Part shown: positions 26,393 through 35,572 of the stretch, in pieces
Numbering within the stretch: the first letter of the stretch is position 1
Layout of the letters: every line of letters starts with the position of its first letter
DNA from: Herbaspirillum sp. ASV7
Lineage (GTDB): Bacteria > Pseudomonadota > Gammaproteobacteria > Burkholderiales > Burkholderiaceae_D
Reading direction: 5' to 3'
DNA: 64,000 nt
Assembly (NCBI RefSeq): GCF_016429215.1
Contig: NZ_JAELUH010000008.1
Coordinates: forward strand, 1 to 64,000
Made by a program: the position numbers and the translations under genes
Notes under the pieces: generated by a model
What the model was told of the DNA's origin: nothing
The model's database searches: none
Seen by the model: only the letters and a program-made list of their open reading frames with translations

Positions 26393-27529
26393 TCAGCGCG
26401 TTATGAAAGGCTTGCGCGGTGGCGCCGCCGGCAGGGTCGTGGCGGGTGCGGCCGGCTTGGGGCTGTCTGCGGGGGCCGCCGGTGCCGGCTTGATCGGTGT
26501 GGCACCCGGCGGCAGGCTGTCGTCCTCGACATGCTCGCTGCTGCCGCCACCGTGGGCATTGAAGAAGCTGACGATGGTGCGCGAGGCATCCAGGTTCTGT
26601 GAGCTCTTGCCGCCATTGATGATCGGGGCGGCGCCGCCCGGCCAGGCATGGCCGCCGCCCTTGACTTCGTAGAGCACCACGGCCTGCGCGTCGCTGGCGC
26701 TATGGTAGGTGTACTGGCGGATGGTGGTGCCGTCGCCTGCCGTATCGGCGATATCGTTGATGACCGGCTTGGGGTCGGCGCCATCGGCCTTGACCCAGGC
26801 CTCGATGGTCTTGGCCACCGAGATGCGCGGCAGCTGCGATACCTCCTGCTTGCCGATGCCACCCAGGAAGGGGATGAAGGGGTCGTCGCTGCCATGGATG
26901 TGCAGTACCGGCAGGCCGGCCTTGACGGTGTCGGCCGGCACGTCAAGCACGGCGCTGACCACGGCGATGGCCTTGAACAACTGGGGTGCTTCGGCCGCCA
27001 TGCGGTAAGCCATCATGCCGCCGTTGGACACGCCGACCAGATAGACCCGCTGGCGATCAGCCAGGCCCTCGGATACCAGCTTGTCGACCAGTGCCCGCAG
27101 GAAGGCCACGTCGTCGACCTGATGCATCTGGGCATAGCCGCAGCAGCCTCCTGAATTCCATGTGCGGGCGTCGATGGCCAGGCCGGTGCCGTTGGGATAG
27201 GCGACCATGTAGCCGGCCGCTTCGGCGATCTCGGTCAGGCCGGTGGCGCGCGCCATGATGGAACCGCTGGAGCCGCTGGCATGCAGGGCGATGATCAATG
27301 GCTGGGCTTCGCCCACGCCGTTGCGTTCGGAAAAATAGGTGCGCGAGAGCTTGCCCACGCGCAGCGTCTTGAGCGACAGGTCCACCGCCTGCGCCGGCAA
27401 GGCGGTGGCCAGGGCCAGTGTGCAGGCGCCGGCCAGCAGCAAGCGCTGCAATAGATGCGACAGGTGCGACAGGTTCGACAGGGGCAGCTGGGAAGTCGCC
27501 AGGCGGCGCGGGCGTGGGCGTTTCGTCAT
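26393..27529 (-). CDS. Secreted PHB-depolymerase/feruloyl-esterase-like hydrolase (LpqC family)
   Basis: About 378 residues. A basic, hydrophobic leader (RPRPRR..LLLAGACTLALATALPAQA) suggests export. Alpha/beta-hydrolase motifs: nucleophile elbow GVSNGGMMAYRM, HIHGSDDPFIPF for the acid, GGGHAWPGG for the His, and the NSGGCCGYA Cys pair typical of esterase family 1. It ends in a Pro/Ala/Lys-rich tail of about 45 residues. It likely hydrolyses a polyester or aryl ester outside the membrane; the substrate is not determined. ATG 27529 is used; 27538 and 27562 are in frame. Confidence 0.87.
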   Translation of the reverse strand: MTKRPRPRRLATSQLPLSNLSHLSHLLQRLLLAGACTLALATALPAQAVDLSLKTLRVGKLSRTYFSERNGVGEAQPLIIALHASGSSGSIMARATGLTEIAEAAGYMVAYPNGTGLAIDARTWNSGGCCGYAQMHQVDDVAFLRALVDKLVSEGLADRQRVYLVGVSNGGMMAYRMAAEAPQLFKAIAVVSAVLDVPADTVKAGLPVLHIHGSDDPFIPFLGGIGKQEVSQLPRISVAKTIEAWVKADGADPKPVINDIADTAGDGTTIRQYTYHSASDAQAVVLYEVKGGGHAWPGGAAPIINGGKSSQNLDASRTIVSFFNAHGGGSSEHVEDDSLPPGATPIKPAPAAPADSPKPAAPATTLPAAPPRKPFITR

Positions 27530-27635
27530 GGCAGGCATGCGGGCAATGCGGTTGTGGAACATTGCCGTGATGTTAACGCGCAGAGCAGGCCGGCGCAAAG
27601 CGGATTTACATGAAACCGCCTGGCGCCGGCCAGGA

Positions 27636-28343
27636 TCAGCCGCGCGCCGGAATGGCCAGGCCGCGCACCACGGCCGGACGCGCGACGAAGGCTTCCAGTG
27701 CACGCGCGACATGGGGGAAGTCCTTGAAGCCGACCAGCTCGCCCGCTTCATAGAAGCCGACCAGGTTGCGGATCCAGGGGAAGGTGGCGATATCGGCGAT
27801 AGAGTAGGCCTCACCAGCCAGCCAGGCATGCTGCGCCAGGCGCTTGTCCATCACGCCCAGCAGGCGACGCGATTCATTGACGTAGCGGTCACGCGGGCGC
27901 TTGTCCTCATACTCCTTGCCGGCGAAGCGGTGGAAGAAGCCCAACTGGCCGAACATCGGGCCCACACCCCCCATCTGGAACATCACCCACTGGATCACCT
28001 GATAACGCTCGGCCGCATCCTTGGGGATGAACTGGCCGGTCTTCTCGGCCAGGTACAGCAGGATCGCGCCCGATTCGAACAGCGGCAGCGGCTTGCCGCC
28101 GGGACCATCGGGATCGATGATGGCCGGGATCTTGTTGTTCGGGTTCAGCGACAGGAACTCCGGCGACATCTGGTCGTTGGTCTCGAAGCTGACCAGGTGG
28201 GCTTCGTAGGGCAGGCCGGTTTCTTCCAGCATGATCGAGACCTTCACGCCATTGGGCGTGGGCAGCGAGTACAGCTGGAGACGATCAGGGTGTTGCGCCG
28301 GCCATTTCTGATCGATGGCGAAGGCGGACAGTGCATTGCTCAT
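27636..28343 (-). CDS. Nu-class glutathione S-transferase (YghU/YfcG-like)
   Basis: 235 residues. The N-terminal thioredoxin fold has the Nu-class motif LYSLPTPNGVKVSIMLEE (TPNG in place of a catalytic Tyr/Ser), NPNNKIPAIIDPDG and FESGAILLYLAE; the helical C-terminal domain contains GEAYSIADIATFPWI. E. coli YghU and YfcG are glutathione-dependent disulfide-bond reductases and peroxidases. The gene lies 9 bp before the c-di-GMP protein gene on the same strand, so it could share its transcript. Confidence 0.92.
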   Translation of the reverse strand: MSNALSAFAIDQKWPAQHPDRLQLYSLPTPNGVKVSIMLEETGLPYEAHLVSFETNDQMSPEFLSLNPNNKIPAIIDPDGPGGKPLPLFESGAILLYLAEKTGQFIPKDAAERYQVIQWVMFQMGGVGPMFGQLGFFHRFAGKEYEDKRPRDRYVNESRRLLGVMDKRLAQHAWLAGEAYSIADIATFPWIRNLVGFYEAGELVGFKDFPHVARALEAFVARPAVVRGLAIPARG

Positions 28344-28352
28344 GATGGATTC

Positions 28353-31300
28353 CTATGCGGCAGAAAATTGGGGATCGAATTCCTGCGCGAACTTCTCGAA
28401 AGCCTCGATGGCGACCGGACGGCAGAAGAAGTATCCCTGGTAGGCATGGCACCCGGCATCGGCCAGGAAGCTGCGCTGGGCATCGGTCTCCACGCCTTCG
28501 GCAATGACACCCAGGCCCAGGCTCTGGGCGAGGTTGACAATGGTCTTGGCAATCGAGGCATCGTTGGGGTCGACCAGGACATCGCGCACGAAAGACTGGT
28601 CGATTTTAAGCTGATTCAGCGGCAGCCGCTTGAGGTAGGAGAGGGAAGAGTAGCCGGTGCCGAAATCGTCCAGCGAGAACTCCACGCCATACGCCTTGAG
28701 AGCGAACATCTTCTGGATGATGTCTTCGACGTTTTCCACCAGCAGGCTCTCGGTGAGTTCCAGCTTGAGGCGGCGCGGATTGGCACCGGTGCGCTCGATG
28801 ATATCGAGTACCGTCTGCACGAAATCGGGCTCGCGCAATTGCGGCGCGCTGACGTTCACGGCGATGCTCAGATGTTCGCTGTTGGGCTGGCCGGCCCAGG
28901 TGGCCAGCTGCTTGCAGGCGGTTTCCAGCACCCAGTTGCCTAGCGAAAGGATCAGGCCGGTTTCTTCGGCCAGGGGGATGAAGTCACCCGGCGGCACCAT
29001 GCCGCGTTGCGGATGCTGCCAGCGCACCAGGACTTCGGCGCCGGTCACGCGGCCGCCTTCGACGATCTGCGGCTGGTAGTGCAGCAGCAACTGGTCACCA
29101 TCGATGGCCTTGCGCAGGCCGGCTTCCAGCGCGGCGCGCTCCAGCACCGCGGTCTGCATGGCCGGGTCGAAGAAGCGCAGTGCATTGCGGCCGGTCTCCT
29201 TGGCCTTGTACATGGCCAGGTCGGCCTGCTTCATCAGCTCATCCACCGAGGCCGCGCGGCCCAGGAAGACGGTGGCACCGATACTGGCGGTGGTGCGGTA
29301 TTCGACATCGTCGAGCTGGTAGGTCGCCCCCAGCGCGGCCAGGATCTTCTCGCCCACGGCGCGGGTCTGGGTGGCGGCTTCCTGCTGGTGTTCGTTCAGG
29401 CCTTCCAGCACCACCACGAATTCATCGCCGCCGACGCGGGCCACGGTATCGTTCTCACGCACGTTGGCCACCAGCCGCTGGGCCACCTGCTTGAGCAGGG
29501 TGTCGCCCTTCTCGTGGCCGACGGTGTCATTCAAGGTCTTGAAGTGATCCAGGTCGATGAACAGCAGGGCCGCGCAGGTCTTGGTGCGCAGCGAGAGGGC
29601 GATGGCTTGCTTGAGACGGTCCAGCAGCAGGGTGCGGTTGGGCAGGCGCGTGAGGGCATCGAAGAAGGCCAGCTCGCGGATGCGCTCCTCGGCCAGCTTG
29701 CGGTCGCTGATATCGTGATGCGTGCTGACGTAATGGGTGACCTGGTCGTCCTTGTTCTTGACCGCCGAAATGGTCAGCCATTCGGGATAGACTTCGCCAT
29801 TCTTGCGGCGGTCCCAGATCTCGCCCTGCCACTTGCCGAAGCGGCGCACGCTCTCGCGCATCTCCTGGAAGAAGGCCGGACCGTGGCGGTCCGAGCGCAG
29901 CAGGTTGGGGTGCTTGCCGACGATCTCTTCGGCGCTGTAGCCGGTGATTTCGGTGAAGGCCTTGTTCACGCGCAGGATCTTGCTGTTGGCGTCGGTGATG
30001 AGCATGCCCTCGCGCGAGTCGAAGGCCACGGCCGAGATGCGCAGTTCGGCTTCGATCTGCTTGCGGTCGGTGATGTCGCGGCTGCTGGTGCGGAAACCCG
30101 TGAAGGCGCCATGCGAATCGGTGATCGGGGCCGAGGACAGGGCCAGCCAGAACACCGAGCCATCCTTGCGCACGCAGCGGAACTCGACGTCTTCGCGCTT
30201 TTGTCCATCCATGCAGCGCGCCAGCTCGGCGCGGATGCGACGTTCGTCGTCAGGATGGACGATGGTGCCGATGAAGTCCTTCATCTGCAGGCATTCCTCC
30301 ACCGAGTAGCCGGTGTAGTCGCGCACGGCATGGTTGATCCAGCGCGGGCTGCCATCCAGCCCCCACCAGACTTCCCAGTTGACGGTGCAATCGGCGATGG
30401 CGCGGAACTGCTCTTCGCTGGCGCGCAGTTCGGCCGTCATCTTCTGCGCCAGGCGCATGGCGCGCACGCGGCTGGACATCATCAGCCAGGCCAACAGCGC
30501 CAGTGTCACGCTCATGGCGATACCGGTGGCCGCGATGAGGTGTTCGGCATTGCGGCCGAACTGGGCGGTGAAGCCGTCGGTGGTATGCATGGACAAGGTC
30601 CAGTTGTGGTTGCCCACCACCAGGTATTCATTGGCCGACAGTTGTGCCGGCAGGAGCTGCGGGGTTTCGCCGATGGAGTGGTACATCAGCGCCTCGGGCT
30701 TGGCCTCGACGCCATCGTAGAGTGCGAAGGCGATGTTGCGGGTGCTCTCGCCATAGAGGCTGGCGATGACATCGTTCATGCGGAAGATCGCATGCACCCA
30801 GCCGATCAGGCTGGCACGCCGCTGCGCGATGGTCGCCTGGGGCTTGCCGCGCTCATAGAGCGGCAGGTACATCATGAAGGCAGGATACTGGCGACCGTCG
30901 ATGCTGGGCATGTCGACCTTGCCGGAGACGGTCGCGATGCCCGAGTCGCGTGCCTTTTCCATGGCCGCCCGACGCACCGGATCGGACCACTGGTCGAAGC
31001 CGAAGGGCAGGCGGTTGCGGCCCACGTAGGGCTCGCGCAGGATGGTGGGCGCGTAGGCCTCACGCTCCCCGCCCGGGCGCACCTGGTAGTCCTCGATGCC
31101 CTGGCGGGCCATGCGCGCCAGGTGGGCCGGCATGGCAGCCGCAGGGATCCATTCCTCGATGGAGATGGCCTGGATGCCGGAGAAATTGGCGTCCAGGTTC
31201 AGCGCATTGACATAGTCGCGAAAGTTGCCGCGATCGATGCTGCCCGTGGCCGAGACCAGGCCCTGCACGCCATGCAGCATCTGCTCGTAGGAAGCCATGC

Positions 31301-31460
31301 GTTGTTCGATGCGGCTGACGGTCTCGCGCAGCACCGAGGCGAATTGCGAATGCAGTTCCTTGTTGGCGGCGTCGCGTTCGTGGTCCCAGGCGGTCCAGGT
31401 GACGCCCAGTCCGGTAGCCAGGATCAGCAGGGGGAGCAGGATCAGGCGTATCCAGTTCAC
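28353..31460 (-). CDS. Membrane CHASE-PAS-PAS-GGDEF-EAL c-di-GMP protein
   Basis: 1035 residues. TM1 (about 4-24), a CHASE sensor domain (about 75-255, with FSGIQAISIEEWIPA and REPYVGRNRLPFGFD), TM2 (about 320-340), two PAS/PAC domains (about 365-610), GGDEF with intact RVGGDEFVVVLEGL (about 676) and EAL with EVLVRWQHP (about 807) and DDFGTGYSSL. Both catalytic domains look intact, so it could make or degrade c-di-GMP. Start is GTG at 31460, whose GTGA overlaps the stop of the upstream binding-protein gene; longer frames run into that gene. Confidence 0.93.
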   Translation of the reverse strand: MNWIRLILLPLLILATGLGVTWTAWDHERDAANKELHSQFASVLRETVSRIEQRMASYEQMLHGVQGLVSATGSIDRGNFRDYVNALNLDANFSGIQAISIEEWIPAAAMPAHLARMARQGIEDYQVRPGGEREAYAPTILREPYVGRNRLPFGFDQWSDPVRRAAMEKARDSGIATVSGKVDMPSIDGRQYPAFMMYLPLYERGKPQATIAQRRASLIGWVHAIFRMNDVIASLYGESTRNIAFALYDGVEAKPEALMYHSIGETPQLLPAQLSANEYLVVGNHNWTLSMHTTDGFTAQFGRNAEHLIAATGIAMSVTLALLAWLMMSSRVRAMRLAQKMTAELRASEEQFRAIADCTVNWEVWWGLDGSPRWINHAVRDYTGYSVEECLQMKDFIGTIVHPDDERRIRAELARCMDGQKREDVEFRCVRKDGSVFWLALSSAPITDSHGAFTGFRTSSRDITDRKQIEAELRISAVAFDSREGMLITDANSKILRVNKAFTEITGYSAEEIVGKHPNLLRSDRHGPAFFQEMRESVRRFGKWQGEIWDRRKNGEVYPEWLTISAVKNKDDQVTHYVSTHHDISDRKLAEERIRELAFFDALTRLPNRTLLLDRLKQAIALSLRTKTCAALLFIDLDHFKTLNDTVGHEKGDTLLKQVAQRLVANVRENDTVARVGGDEFVVVLEGLNEHQQEAATQTRAVGEKILAALGATYQLDDVEYRTTASIGATVFLGRAASVDELMKQADLAMYKAKETGRNALRFFDPAMQTAVLERAALEAGLRKAIDGDQLLLHYQPQIVEGGRVTGAEVLVRWQHPQRGMVPPGDFIPLAEETGLILSLGNWVLETACKQLATWAGQPNSEHLSIAVNVSAPQLREPDFVQTVLDIIERTGANPRRLKLELTESLLVENVEDIIQKMFALKAYGVEFSLDDFGTGYSSLSYLKRLPLNQLKIDQSFVRDVLVDPNDASIAKTIVNLAQSLGLGVIAEGVETDAQRSFLADAGCHAYQGYFFCRPVAIEAFEKFAQEFDPQFSAA

Positions 31461-32245
31461 GGTTTGCTCTGGAACTCGACCATGGCGGCCGCCAGTTCCG
31501 CACTGAAGTACTTCTGGAAGATGCGCAGGACGGTGCCGTCGGCCAGCATGGCGTTGACCAGCGCGCGCCATTTTTCCTGTTCGGCGGGCGGCAAGGCCTT
31601 TCTGGACATGATCAGTCCGTGCGGCACGGAGGGGTCCTCGAAGCTGATCACGCTGGTGACTTCACGGATACGCTTTTCCTCTACCACCGGGTAGTCGAAG
31701 GGTTCCATGATCATGCCCTGGATGCGATTGAGCAGCAGGGCATCGTAGAGTGGCTCCAGGCCACCAGCCTGGCTGACGCGATTGGCCGCGCTCAACTGGT
31801 CCACCATGCGGTTGGCATTGGCGCTATAGCGGAAGCTGCGGATCACGCCCAGCTGGAAGTGTTCGTTGCGGTTGACATCGGCCAGGCGGGTGATGCCGGC
31901 ATCCTTGCGCACCAGCAGGTAGTACTTGTTGCTGAAGTACCAGGCGAAGGCGGCGAACTTGTCCCGTTCGGGGTTGGTGATGCCGGAGAGGCTGAAGTCC
32001 AGCGCACCCGATTCGATCAGTTGCCAGATGCGCGCACGCGACATCAGGCTGACATTGACCTTGCAGCCACTGCGGCGGATCAGCTCATCGGCAAAATCCT
32101 TGTCGATGCCGGTGTCGGTTGCGGCGGAATAGAGCAGGCCGTGGTCATGCAGGGCCAGCGTGTAGGTACGGGAGCAGTCGGGGCCGTCTGGCCCGGCGCT
32201 GCCGGCAGCGACACTGTCGGGGGTGGCGAACAGTGCGATGACCAT
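31457..32245 (-). CDS. Extracellular solute-binding protein family 3 (PBPb-like)
   Basis: About 262 residues of type-II periplasmic-binding fold: CSRTYTLALHDHGLLYS, TGIDKDFADELIRRSGC, ARIWQLIESGALDFSLSGITNPERDK and PHGLIMSRKALPP. It lacks any ABC partner; instead its stop overlaps the GTG of the CHASE-GGDEF-EAL gene, implying co-translation. It may present a ligand to that sensor (inference). Start is uncertain: ATG 32245 gives a weak signal peptide without basic residues, and homology could reach slightly further upstream with a rare start codon. Confidence 0.8.
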   Translation of the reverse strand: MVIALFATPDSVAAGSAGPDGPDCSRTYTLALHDHGLLYSAATDTGIDKDFADELIRRSGCKVNVSLMSRARIWQLIESGALDFSLSGITNPERDKFAAFAWYFSNKYYLLVRKDAGITRLADVNRNEHFQLGVIRSFRYSANANRMVDQLSAANRVSQAGGLEPLYDALLLNRIQGMIMEPFDYPVVEEKRIREVTSVISFEDPSVPHGLIMSRKALPPAEQEKWRALVNAMLADGTVLRIFQKYFSAELAAAMVEFQSKP

Positions 32246-32748
32246 TGAAGTGACGCCCGCACAGCATCGGACTGCGCGATTGCGAATGAAATGACTGAAA
32301 ATACCGCCCCCTATTTGTACTCCACCATATGGACACGGCGTGAACGGGGCGATGGATTTCGCTGCCTGGATTCGTGCTCGTCGTGCCTCCTTGCATGGCG
32401 CCACCGTGGCGCTACGCTCGATCTGATTGTCTGATCCCCGGTTTGCCAACTGGTATGACCATCCGGCCCGTCCGGCAGCGCCGGAAAGCGGCTGCGGCAT
32501 TGGGCCGATGGCGGATCGACGTCGGGGGATGTTACCCGAGCACATTCCAATGCGCAACACAATGCACGGTCCTTTTCAATTGCAACAAGGAACAGCTTGT
32601 TTGTGGAGGCGTTGTCGACAATCGGTGCAGGGAAAAGCAACAAAAGAGCGTAAGAAAGCACAAGTGCAAAGCCGCCGACACCGGCCTTGGCGCAGGCTGG
32701 CGACGGTGACGGCGGCGCTGGCTAGGGGGCCAGCAGGGCGGGGATGTC
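32246..32748. other. Intergenic region without supported gene
   Basis: About 500 bp between the binding-protein gene and the SDR gene, both on minus. It holds short frames without ribosome sites or family resemblance. It probably contains the promoter of the binding-protein/c-di-GMP pair; no convincing hairpin with a T tract was found. Confidence 0.45.
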
Positions 32749-33525
32749 TCAGATGAACATGCCACCCGAGACTTCGACACGCTGGGCATTGATCCAGCCA
32801 TTGTCCGGGCGCAGCAGCGAAGCGATGGCAGCGCCGATGTCATCGGGCAGACCAGCACGCCCCAGCGCGGTCTGACTGGCCACGAAGGCGTTGAGCTGGG
32901 CGTTGTCGCGCACGCGCCCGCCGCCGAAGTCGGTTTCGATGGCGCCCGGCGCCACCGTGTTGACCGAAATGCCACGCGCGCCGAATTCCTTGGCCATGTA
33001 GCGGGTCATCACTTCCACGCCGCCCTTCATCGCAGCGTAGGCGGCATAGCCAGGCAGGGAAAAGCGCGCCAGGCCGCTGGAGATGTTGATGATGCGCCCG
33101 CCATCGGCCAGCAGCGGCAGCAGCGCCTGGGTCAGGAAGAACATGCCCTTGAGGTGGACGTTGAAGAGCTCGTCGAAAACGGCCTCGGTGGTCTCCTCGA
33201 TGGTCGCGTGCATGCCCATGCCGCCGTTGTTGACCAGGTAGGTCAGGCGCTCGCTTTGCCAGTGTTCCTGCAGGGCGGTGCGCACGGCCTGGGCGAAGGC
33301 GGGGAAGCTGGCGCTGTTGGCCAGGTCCAGTTGCAGGGCCACGGCCTTGCTGCCCAGGGCTTGCAGTTCGGCGACGGTGGCCTCGGCGGCGGCGCGGTTG
33401 CCGACGTAGGTGAGGATGATGCCTACGCCCTCGCGCGCCAGGTGCAGGGCGGTATTCTTGCCCAGGCCGCGGCTGCCGCCGGTGATCAGGGCGATACGGG
33501 GGGAGGTGCTGGTGCTGTGGTTCAT
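32749..33525 (-). CDS. Short-chain dehydrogenase/reductase
   Basis: 258 residues. Rossmann motif TGGSRGLGKNTA, NNGG (VNNGGMGMHAT), catalytic Ser in INISSGLA and YxxxK in YAAYAAMKGG, then the PGAIETDFGGG segment and a GWINAQRVEVSGGMFI end. NADPH preference is suggested by the Arg in the glycine-rich loop. Start ATG 33525 has GGAG just before it. Divergent from a LysR regulator, the classic regulator-target arrangement. Substrate unknown. Confidence 0.93.
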   Translation of the reverse strand: MNHSTSTSPRIALITGGSRGLGKNTALHLAREGVGIILTYVGNRAAAEATVAELQALGSKAVALQLDLANSASFPAFAQAVRTALQEHWQSERLTYLVNNGGMGMHATIEETTEAVFDELFNVHLKGMFFLTQALLPLLADGGRIINISSGLARFSLPGYAAYAAMKGGVEVMTRYMAKEFGARGISVNTVAPGAIETDFGGGRVRDNAQLNAFVASQTALGRAGLPDDIGAAIASLLRPDNGWINAQRVEVSGGMFI

Positions 33526-33587
33526 GTCGGACTCCGTGAAGAATGGGGGATCGGGTGGGATCTTGCTTGACAACGGAGCCCAGTATA

Positions 33588-33606
33588 TTGAGAAGGTTTT
33601 TCTTAA
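33588..33606. promoter_or_regulatory. Candidate LysR operator between SDR and LysR genes
   Basis: Near-perfect dyad TTGAGAA-GGTTT-TTCTTAA in an AT-rich 138-bp divergent region. Spacing and position fit a LysR-type binding site that controls both genes. Inferred from symmetry only. Confidence 0.45.
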
Positions 33607-33663
33607 TAAATTTCTGGTTTGATATTAGACTTTTCAATATTCAATAATAATCGAGGTCGGCAG

Positions 33664-34587
33664 ATGAACCAGTTGGATACCCTCAGGATCTTTCAGCGTG
33701 TGGCTGAACTGGCCAGTTTCAGTGGCGCAGCACGCCAGCTGGGCCTGCCCAACGCCAGCGTCTCGCTGGCCATCCAGCAACTGGAACAGATGCTGGGCAC
33801 GCGCCTGCTCCAGCGCACCACGCGGCGCGTGCAGCTGACCGCCGACGGCGAGGCCTTCTATCGGCGCAGCAAGGAATTGCTGGATGACTTCGAATCCTTG
33901 CGGGCCATGTTCCATGCCGGCGGCCAGGCCCTGAGCGGCCGCCTGCGAGTGGACATGTCCAGCGCCATGGCGCGCGAGGTGGTCTTGCCGGCCTTGCCGG
34001 CGTTCCTGGAGCGGCATCCGCAACTGGAGGTGGAACTGTCGGCCAGCGACCGTCGTGTCGACCTGGTGGCCGAGGGCTTCGATTGCGTGCTGCGCACCGG
34101 GACCCTGGATGATTCCTCGCTGGTGGCGCGCCCCATCGGTCATCTGGTGCAGATCAACTGCGCCAGCCCGGCCTACCTGAAGCGCTACGGTACACCACGC
34201 ACCCTGGACGACCTGGCGCATCACAAGCTGGTGCACTATCGCCAGGTCCTGGGCGGGCGTTCGCCAGGGTGGGAATGGTCGGACGGCAAGCAGACCTACC
34301 TGCTGCCCATGGCCGGCAGCGTCACCGTCAACAGCACCGAAACCTACTATGCCGCCTGCCAGGCCGGACTGGGGCTGATCCAGCTGCCGCTGGTGGGAGC
34401 GCGCAAGCGCAAGCTGCTCGATGGCGGGCGGGTGGTGGAAGTATTGCCGCAATATCGTCCGGCACCGATGCCCATCAATATCCTCTACGCCAGCCGCCGC
34501 CATGTGCCGGCGCGACTGGCCGGCTTCATGGACTGGCTGCATGAGCTGATTTTCCCGCTTACGCAGGAGGGGGGAATGCTAACCTGA
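33664..34587 (+). CDS. LysR-family transcriptional regulator
   Basis: 307 residues: N-terminal winged HTH (MNQLDTLRIFQRVAELASFSGAARQLGLPNASVSLAIQQLE, split over 1-41) with the usual LLQRTTRRVQLTADGE wing, then a two-lobed effector domain (LRVDMSSAMAREVVLPALPAFL; GLGLIQLPL). Divergent from the SDR gene, which it probably regulates. The start at 33664 follows GAGGTCGG. Confidence 0.93.
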   Translation: MNQLDTLRIFQRVAELASFSGAARQLGLPNASVSLAIQQLEQMLGTRLLQRTTRRVQLTADGEAFYRRSKELLDDFESLRAMFHAGGQALSGRLRVDMSSAMAREVVLPALPAFLERHPQLEVELSASDRRVDLVAEGFDCVLRTGTLDDSSLVARPIGHLVQINCASPAYLKRYGTPRTLDDLAHHKLVHYRQVLGGRSPGWEWSDGKQTYLLPMAGSVTVNSTETYYAACQAGLGLIQLPLVGARKRKLLDGGRVVEVLPQYRPAPMPINILYASRRHVPARLAGFMDWLHELIFPLTQEGGMLT

Positions 34588-34611
34588 TCGGCCAGGCAGT
34601 GGGTTCTGGTG

Positions 34612-35502
34612 TCAGGCCAGCAGCGTACGCCCGACCGGATCGATGGTGACGCTGCCACGGCCGATCTCGATGACGCGTCCGCCGACCTGGATGGCCTTGT
34701 CCGTCGATACCGCCAGGTGCAGGCGCGAAGGACGGCCCACCGCCGCGCCCTGGTCGATCGCATAGCGTGCCGGCAGGGCATGGCCAGTGGCCAGCAGCCA
34801 GCCGCCCAGGTTGGCGCAGGCCGAACCGGTGCCCGGATCCTCGGCCACGCCGCCGCCCTGCTTGGTGAAGAAGTAACGCGCCAGCACCTGGCCAGGCGCC
34901 GCATCATCAAAGGCGAAGACATAGGCCGTCTTGCGGCCCAGGCTGCTGACCGGCCAGCGTTCCAGGCTGCCGCTGTCGGGCTGGGCGCGGCGCACCGCAT
35001 CAGCTGTCTTGAGCGGGATCAGGAACTGGTCGGCGCCGGTATCGACCCAGATCGGATCGGTGGCCAGGTCGTCGGCCTGCAAGCCCACCAGCGCCGCTGC
35101 ATCCGCGCGCGAGAGCGGTGAGGGCGCGGTCTTGACGCCGCCCGGGCAGGGGGCGGTAAAGGTCCAGACATCGCCCTGGGCCGTCACCGGCACCACGCCG
35201 GCCTTGAACTCCAGCGTGAGTGCATCGTCCAGGCCCAGCAGTTCGCGCACGGCATGTGCGGTGCCCAGCGTGGGATGGCCGGCAAAGGGCATCTCGTAGC
35301 CGGTGGTGAAGATGCGCACGCGCGCATCGGCCACCGTCGAGGGCAGGATGAAGGTGGTTTCCGAGAGATTGAACTGCAGCGCCAGCGCCTGCATGGTGGC
35401 GTCGTCCAGGCCACGGGCGTCGTCGAACACGCACAGGGGATTGCCGCCGAAGGTCGATTCGGCGAAGACATTGAGCAGGCGGAAGGCGTAGGTGGCGGGC
35501 AT
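34612..35502 (-). CDS. PhzF family isomerase-like protein
   Basis: 296 residues with the PhzF/diaminopimelate-epimerase fold: NVFAESTFGGNPLCVFDDARG at the start, the catalytic-Glu region FNLSETTFI, MPFAGHPTLGTAHA and EDPGTGSACANLGGWL. Family members isomerise small metabolites (PhzF acts in phenazine synthesis) but most are of unknown role; no phenazine genes are nearby. It converges on the LysR gene and is followed upstream by the PAS-GGDEF gene. Confidence 0.9.
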   Translation of the reverse strand: MPATYAFRLLNVFAESTFGGNPLCVFDDARGLDDATMQALALQFNLSETTFILPSTVADARVRIFTTGYEMPFAGHPTLGTAHAVRELLGLDDALTLEFKAGVVPVTAQGDVWTFTAPCPGGVKTAPSPLSRADAAALVGLQADDLATDPIWVDTGADQFLIPLKTADAVRRAQPDSGSLERWPVSSLGRKTAYVFAFDDAAPGQVLARYFFTKQGGGVAEDPGTGSACANLGGWLLATGHALPARYAIDQGAAVGRPSRLHLAVSTDKAIQVGGRVIEIGRGSVTIDPVGRTLLA

Positions 35503-35572
35503 GAAGGTCTCGCGGCAGGGTGGTCAGGGCAAACGATTCTATCGGCCAGCCCTGGCGCGAGACAGATACAGT

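Noticed and set aside
29007-31694. Long plus-strand frame opposite the c-di-GMP gene
   Set aside because: Antisense shadow of a high-confidence CHASE-GGDEF-EAL gene; no domain content.
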